The position numbers and the translations under genes were made by a program. Shown in pieces: positions 5,840 to 8,481 of a DNA stretch of 8,481 nucleotides; position 1 is the first letter of the stretch; every line of letters starts with the position of its first letter. Source of the DNA: JBCDIQ01 sp039024295 (GTDB lineage Bacteria; Bacteroidota; Bacteroidia; J057); assembly GCA_039024295.1 (NCBI GenBank), contig JBCDIQ010000266.1, positions 1 to 8,481 on the forward strand. Direction: 5' to 3'. The notes below the pieces were generated by a model, which saw only the letters and a program-made list of their open reading frames with translations, was not told where the DNA came from and did not search any database.

Positions 5840-6493
5840 TTATTCCAGAAATCTCCCATCGACAATGCGGCGCACCCTTCCCGCTTTTTCTGCAAGCTGC
5901 AGGTCATGGGTGGCGATGAGGAAGCCTACTTTGGTAGATTCAGCCAGATCAAAAATAAGTTGGTACAATTCCTGGCTGGTAGCAGAATCCAGGTTGCCGG
6001 TGGGCTCATCAGCCAAAATGAGTTTGGGTTGGTTCATCATTGCGCGTGCAATGGACACACGTTGTTGTTCTCCACCTGATAGTTGACTGGGTTTGTGTCC
6101 TACTCGTTTTTCTAATCCAAGCTCTTTCAGCAGCAAGTGGGCGCGATCTTCTGTCTCTTTGCGATTGGTTCCAAGGATAAAGGCTGGCATACACACATTT
6201 TCGAGTGCATTAAACTCCGGCAGCAAATGATGAAACTGGAAGACAAACCCCAGCGACTCATTGCGAAAATCAGCCTGCTTTGATTCGGGGAATCGGGTGA
6301 TTTCGTGGTCCTCAAAAAATACTTTTCCCTTGTCGGGTGTATCCAGGGTGCCAAGAATGTGTAGCAAGGTACTCTTGCCTGCTCCCGAAGCCCCTACCAG
6401 GGCTACAACTTCTCCGGGGGTGACCTCCAGGCTGACGCCTTTCAGCACTTCCAGGTTGCCGTATGATTTGTGAATATGTTCTGCTCGCAGCAT
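5840..6493 (-). CDS. lolD: LolD-type ABC transporter ATP-binding protein (lipoprotein release system)
   Basis: 217 residues with every ABC ATPase motif intact: Walker A GASGAGKST (34-42), Q-loop Gln86 in FVFQFHHLLPEFNALENV, signature LSGGEQQR (138-145), Walker B LILADE (158-163), D-loop NLD (167-169) and switch His196. LLPEF-ALENV and DEPTGNLD are typical of the LolD/MacB-like group; LolD drives the inner-membrane LolCE complex that hands lipoproteins to LolA. No permease gene lies beside it in the window. As far as I recall, a stand-alone lolD is common in Bacteroidota, so the partner is expected elsewhere; assignment to LolCE rather than to a related MacB/FtsE-type permease is by resemblance. 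The ATG at 6493 is chosen over an in-frame TTG at 6502 because LRAEHIHKSYG is the normal N-terminus. It follows the two-TM gene by 23 bp. A promoter-like TTG-N20-TAGGTTTG stands directly upstream. Confidence 0.88.
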   Translation of the reverse strand: MLRAEHIHKSYGNLEVLKGVSLEVTPGEVVALVGASGAGKSTLLHILGTLDTPDKGKVFFEDHEITRFPESKQADFRNESLGFVFQFHHLLPEFNALENVCMPAFILGTNRKETEDRAHLLLKELGLEKRVGHKPSQLSGGEQQRVSIARAMMNQPKLILADEPTGNLDSATSQELYQLIFDLAESTKVGFLIATHDLQLAEKAGRVRRIVDGRFLE

Positions 6494-6499
6494 GAGCCA

Positions 6500-6530
6500 C
6501 AAACCTACAAAAGTGCCTACAGGCGATCAA
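6500..6530 (-). promoter_or_regulatory. Bacteroidota-type promoter motif directly before lolD
   Basis: On the - strand TTG (6530-6528), a 20-nt spacer and TAGGTTTG (6507-6500) fit the Bacteroidota -33/-7 consensus, with an exact -7 element at the expected distance. The -33 part lies inside the last codons of the upstream membrane-protein gene. Transcription would begin within a few bases of the ATG at 6493, giving a leaderless or almost leaderless mRNA. A chance match cannot be excluded. Confidence 0.4.
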
Positions 6531-6855
6531 TGATATTCATGACTTTCCGGTATATGGGGTCAACAAAAAACAGGAAACCAATACCCAATCCCATGAAAAG
6601 GCCGATTGGCGCATCTGTAGTGGCAGTTATCCCCAGGCCGATGAACATAGAACAAAGGAAAAAAGCCCAACCATAGTGAGCGGGTTTGTTCTTTTTGGTT
6701 CGTGTAGACTTAATTTTTCTTCTCCGGCGCGTATACGTCCGACCATTTTCCTGGCGGTGTTCCATGCGGTGAACATCCGAATTAGCGGTATTGGTCGTAT
6801 CTTGTAACTCGAATTCGTTGATCTCAAACTTTTGGGTAGACTCGGAGAAGCTCAT
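6517..6855 (-). CDS. small membrane protein with two transmembrane helices, function unknown
   Basis: 112 residues. The first 40 are polar and probably disordered (FSESTQKFEINEFELQDTTN). Residues 43-57 form a strongly basic cluster (RRRRKIKSTRTKKNK). Then come two hydrophobic helices, about 60-80 (AHYGWAFFLCSMFIGLGITA) and 83-99 (PIGLFMGLGIGFLFFV), joined by TTDA, and a short basic tail (DPIYRKVMNIIDRL). By the positive-inside rule both ends are cytoplasmic with a hairpin in the inner membrane. I do not recognise a named family; similar short HYGW...GLG two-helix proteins occur in Bacteroidota. It is the first gene of a three-gene - strand run with lolD and the thioesterase; 23 bp to lolD suggests co-transcription. 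The basic cluster could bind anionic lipid or nucleic acid, which is speculation. The ATG at 6855 is the only sensible start. Confidence 0.78.
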   Translation of the reverse strand: MSFSESTQKFEINEFELQDTTNTANSDVHRMEHRQENGRTYTRRRRKIKSTRTKKNKPAHYGWAFFLCSMFIGLGITATTDAPIGLFMGLGIGFLFFVDPIYRKVMNIIDRL

Positions 6856-6896
6856 GTGATTCAGATTTGATGTAATAGCGTATATTAATTGTACTG

Positions 6897-6928
6897 AAAA
6901 TTTACAAGACGGGTGCGTGAACCACCAA
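6897..6928 (-). promoter_or_regulatory. possible promoter for the membrane protein/lolD/thioesterase run
   Basis: On the - strand TTG (6928-6926), a 21-nt spacer and TAAATTTT (6904-6897, 7 of 8 matches to TAnnTTTG) would start transcription about 40 nt before the ATG at 6855. It occupies most of the 77-bp divergent gap and abuts the start of the + strand LRR gene. TTGTA/TACAA half-sites (6889-6893 and 6903-6907, 9-nt spacer) lie within or beside it. Confidence 0.33.
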
Positions 6929-6932
6929 TATT

Positions 6933-7829
6933 TTGGATGAATTGCTGAAAATACTATTCGAAACGGATGATCCAGCCGACGTATGGGAACTGGATTTGTC
7001 CTATCACCTGATCCGGGAGGAGTGGCCCACTCCTTTTGAACAGCTAAGTGGCCTGGAATCTCTGGTTAACCTGAGGTCCCTTTCCTTGTCTGGACATTTA
7101 TTAGATGAAATCGAAGGTCTTCCTGAGCTCCCTCACCTTCAGCACCTGGATGTATCCTATAATAATATCTCGGAAATCCACCGGTTTCCGCTGCTTCCAG
7201 AGTTAACTACCCTGAACTTGGGCCATAACCAGCTGTTAAATTTGCCACCTGGAAAACAGGTTCCCCGTCTTAGGACCCTTATTATTTCTGGAAACAGGTT
7301 AATTACTGACCTTTCTGTTCTTCGGGAATTCCCAATCTTACACACACTATACCTCAAACAACTCCTGATTTCTGATTGGAAGCCTTTAGCAGCACTGGGT
7401 TCTTTGGCTGCGGTATATGCCACACCTGCTGGCCCCAAGTCCCTCAAGGCGATGGAGGCACTCCAGCAGGTGCGGTCGATTGACCTAAATTTGGGACGTT
7501 TTGGGGCTGTAGTTGATTTACCGCTGCTTGCTTCCCTAAAAAAGCTGACCCTTCAATATGGCCTTCAGGTGCAGGAGATTCAGGACTGGGTCCAATTAGA
7601 AAGCTTGGAGGTACTGGAAATGAAACATTTAGGGGTAAGGTCAATCCGGGGGCTAGGTGTATTGGAAAATCTGAAAGAACTCCGTCTTCAAAATTGCCCA
7701 GACTTGGAAATTGGCACCTTAGTTGCCAATAGATCCTTGAAAAGGCTTTATCTTGAACGAGTAGCTCTGTCTCAAAACGACAGAGATCTTCTACAAAGGG
7801 CTAATCCCGGGCTCCAAATCATCTGTTAA
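6933..7829 (+). CDS. leucine-rich-repeat protein, cytoplasmic, probable TTG start
   Basis: 298 residues. Leucine-rich repeats of about 22-23 residues run from about 45 to 280. The clearest are LQHLDVSYNNIS (69-80), LTTLNLGHNQLLNL (91-104) and LRTLIISGNRL (113-123); later ones are more irregular (VRSIDLNLGRFG, LKKLTLQYG, LEVLEMKHLGVRSIRGL, LKELRLQNC, LKRLYLERVAL). The spacing is like SDS22-type or other bacterial LRR proteins, which serve as protein-binding surfaces. No signal peptide, membrane segment or added enzymatic domain is seen. The start is odd: the frame has a TGA at 6918-6920, then ACC ACC AAT ATT, then TTG at 6933, and no ATG or GTG before the repeats begin; the nearest ATG (6937) is in another frame and closes after three codons. 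TTG 6933 is therefore the best start, but a 5' truncation or an upstream frameshift would look the same. Binding partner unknown. Confidence 0.82.
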   Translation: MDELLKILFETDDPADVWELDLSYHLIREEWPTPFEQLSGLESLVNLRSLSLSGHLLDEIEGLPELPHLQHLDVSYNNISEIHRFPLLPELTTLNLGHNQLLNLPPGKQVPRLRTLIISGNRLITDLSVLREFPILHTLYLKQLLISDWKPLAALGSLAAVYATPAGPKSLKAMEALQQVRSIDLNLGRFGAVVDLPLLASLKKLTLQYGLQVQEIQDWVQLESLEVLEMKHLGVRSIRGLGVLENLKELRLQNCPDLEIGTLVANRSLKRLYLERVALSQNDRDLLQRANPGLQIIC

Positions 7830-7851
7830 AGCTGGTCTTATTTGATTCCTA

Positions 7852-7916
7852 TTATGTTCCCGGTTCCTCCTTACAGGGCACGGGGAATGTAACATCGTTG
7901 CCGCTTTCGGCTTTTT
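7852..7916 (+). terminator. inverted repeat plus weak terminator-like hairpin after the LRR gene
   Basis: TTATGTTCCC (7852-7861) can pair with GGGAATGTAA (7883-7892) in a 10-bp stem with two adjacent wobble pairs and a 21-nt loop. It is followed by GCCG-CTTT-CGGC (7900-7911), a 4-bp stem leading into TTTTT (7912-7916). The latter is short for a terminator, but together they probably mark the end of the LRR transcript. Confidence 0.35.
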
Positions 7917-7934
7917 AGTCGAAGGGGGAAAAAT

Positions 7935-7942
7935 TACTTTTG
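7935..7942 (+). promoter_or_regulatory. -7 promoter element for the 145-residue hypothetical gene
   Basis: TACTTTTG is an exact match to the Bacteroidota -7 consensus TAnnTTTG, 23 bp before the ATG at 7966, giving a leader of roughly 17-20 nt. The -33 position holds TTT rather than TTG. It suggests the gene is transcribed on its own and not from the LRR gene. Confidence 0.55.
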
Positions 7943-7965
7943 TTATTGTCTAAAGAACACCACAC

Positions 7966-8403
7966 ATGCGTAAAGAAGATTTAACGAGTCAGCAAATTCG
8001 GGACCTAAATATCTTTAACCTGTTATTAGAATGCGATGGTTGGGTTGACGACGAGGATGTCGAGAATCGCCTGGATCAGGGAGAAGATGTGAATCCGGAG
8101 GGGGTTCGCAACTGTGCAAACGGTAAAGCCCGCTTACTGGCCCGTTACCACGCCCCTGTTAGTATGATTAGCCTTCGAATCTCTGATTTGCTTTCGAAGG
8201 AAAAAGTTCAGTTTCACTTTTTGTTCGATGATCGCCCTGAGCGCATCTTGGAATGGCTCGTGCAGCACAGCGACGAACTTTCCATGGAAAACTACCCGGA
8301 AGTCCTCAAAGAAGCCAACGGTAGGTGTGAAATGATTCTGCTGGAAGTATCTGAAAGTGAAATCTACGAGGTGAAGCCTCCCTCCCGAAAAGGGAACCAA
8401 TAA
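7966..8403 (+). CDS. uncharacterised 145-residue cytoplasmic protein
   Basis: I do not recognise a family. The protein is acidic and soluble, with no signal peptide, membrane helix, Cys cluster or nucleotide-binding motif. The first part (RKEDLTSQQIRDLNIFNLLLECDGWVDDEDVENRL) looks helical. A middle section (GVRNCANGKARLLARYHAPVSMISLRISDLL) suggests mixed helix and strand. Then come a strand-like VQFHFLFDDRPERILEWLVQH and a closing strand CEMILLEVSESEIYEV before a basic tail PPSRKGNQ. The length and alternation suggest one small alpha/beta domain. It has its own -7 promoter motif and a strong terminator, so it is probably a single-gene transcript. Coding is supported by the ATG placed sensibly after that promoter, a full open frame and the stop 28 bp before the terminator. 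No function is proposed. Confidence 0.75.
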   Translation: MRKEDLTSQQIRDLNIFNLLLECDGWVDDEDVENRLDQGEDVNPEGVRNCANGKARLLARYHAPVSMISLRISDLLSKEKVQFHFLFDDRPERILEWLVQHSDELSMENYPEVLKEANGRCEMILLEVSESEIYEVKPPSRKGNQ

Positions 8404-8431
8404 AAAGAACATTTGATCAATAGAATAGAAG

Positions 8432-8458
8432 AGCCGGAATTGTATTCCGGCTTTTTTT
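8432..8458 (+). terminator. strong Rho-independent terminator
   Basis: AGCCGGAAT (8432-8440), loop TGT, ATTCCGGCT (8444-8452) is a perfect 9-bp stem running straight into a T-tract (8452-8458), 28 bp past the stop codon at 8401-8403. It closes the hypothetical gene's transcript. Confidence 0.92.
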
Positions 8459-8481
8459 ATGGGAACTATATTAAAATTGTC

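Noticed and set aside
5809..5840. ATGGGCAA / TTGTCCCCAT inverted repeat between the thioesterase and lolD genes
   Set aside because: Pairing needs a 2-nt bulge, the arm runs into the lolD stop codon and no U-tract follows, so it is not a credible terminator.
7904..7926. Possible recombination-site-like inverted sequence CTTTCG...CGAAGG
   Set aside because: The arms are only 6 bp with a wobble and no integrase gene or cassette structure is present; the nearby GCCG/CGGC stem explains the same bases.

Overview
The window looks like chromosomal DNA from a member of the Bacteroidota. Three things suggest this. Two clear matches to the Bacteroidota promoter element TAnnTTTG stand before genes, Shine-Dalgarno sequences are mostly absent, and several gene types are typical of the group (OmpA with extra periplasmic domains, a membrane coiled-coil protein ending in a helix-hairpin-helix, a stand-alone LolD). 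A Saprospiria-like lineage is my guess from the overall character; nothing in the window proves it. No rRNA, tRNA, CRISPR array, transposase or phage gene was seen.

Layout. Left block (+): the 3' part of an OmpA-family gene (2-583), then a membrane-anchored coiled-coil protein with a C-terminal helix-hairpin-helix (638-1849), then a gene-poor stretch (1850-2176) with several small inverted repeats including a REP-like hairpin, then a secreted nine-repeat TPR protein (2177-3352). Middle block (-): an FAD-dependent dehydrogenase of the COG3573 type (3322-4962), which overlaps the TPR gene tail to tail by 31 bp; a 355-bp intergenic stretch packed with dispersed-repeat sequences (4963-5317); and a run of three genes transcribed in the order two-TM membrane protein (6855-6517), LolD-type ABC ATPase (6493-5840), hotdog thioesterase (5776-5318). 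Right block (+): a leucine-rich-repeat protein that lacks an ATG start (6933-7829) and an unrecognised 145-residue protein (7966-8403) with its own promoter motif and a strong terminator.

How the genes may work together. Most of the window concerns the envelope: peptidoglycan binding (OmpA), a membrane-tethered protein with a probable DNA-binding tail, a periplasmic TPR scaffold, and the ATPase that powers lipoprotein release to the outer membrane. The OmpA/helix-hairpin-helix pair is the most suggestive unit, since it could physically link cell wall, inner membrane and nucleoid; this is inference. The FAD enzyme, thioesterase, LRR protein and the last hypothetical protein show no evident pathway link. 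The most unusual non-coding content is the repeat cluster at about 5014-5301, with two ~93% identical repeat cores, a 16-nt tandem duplication and an oppositely oriented relative.
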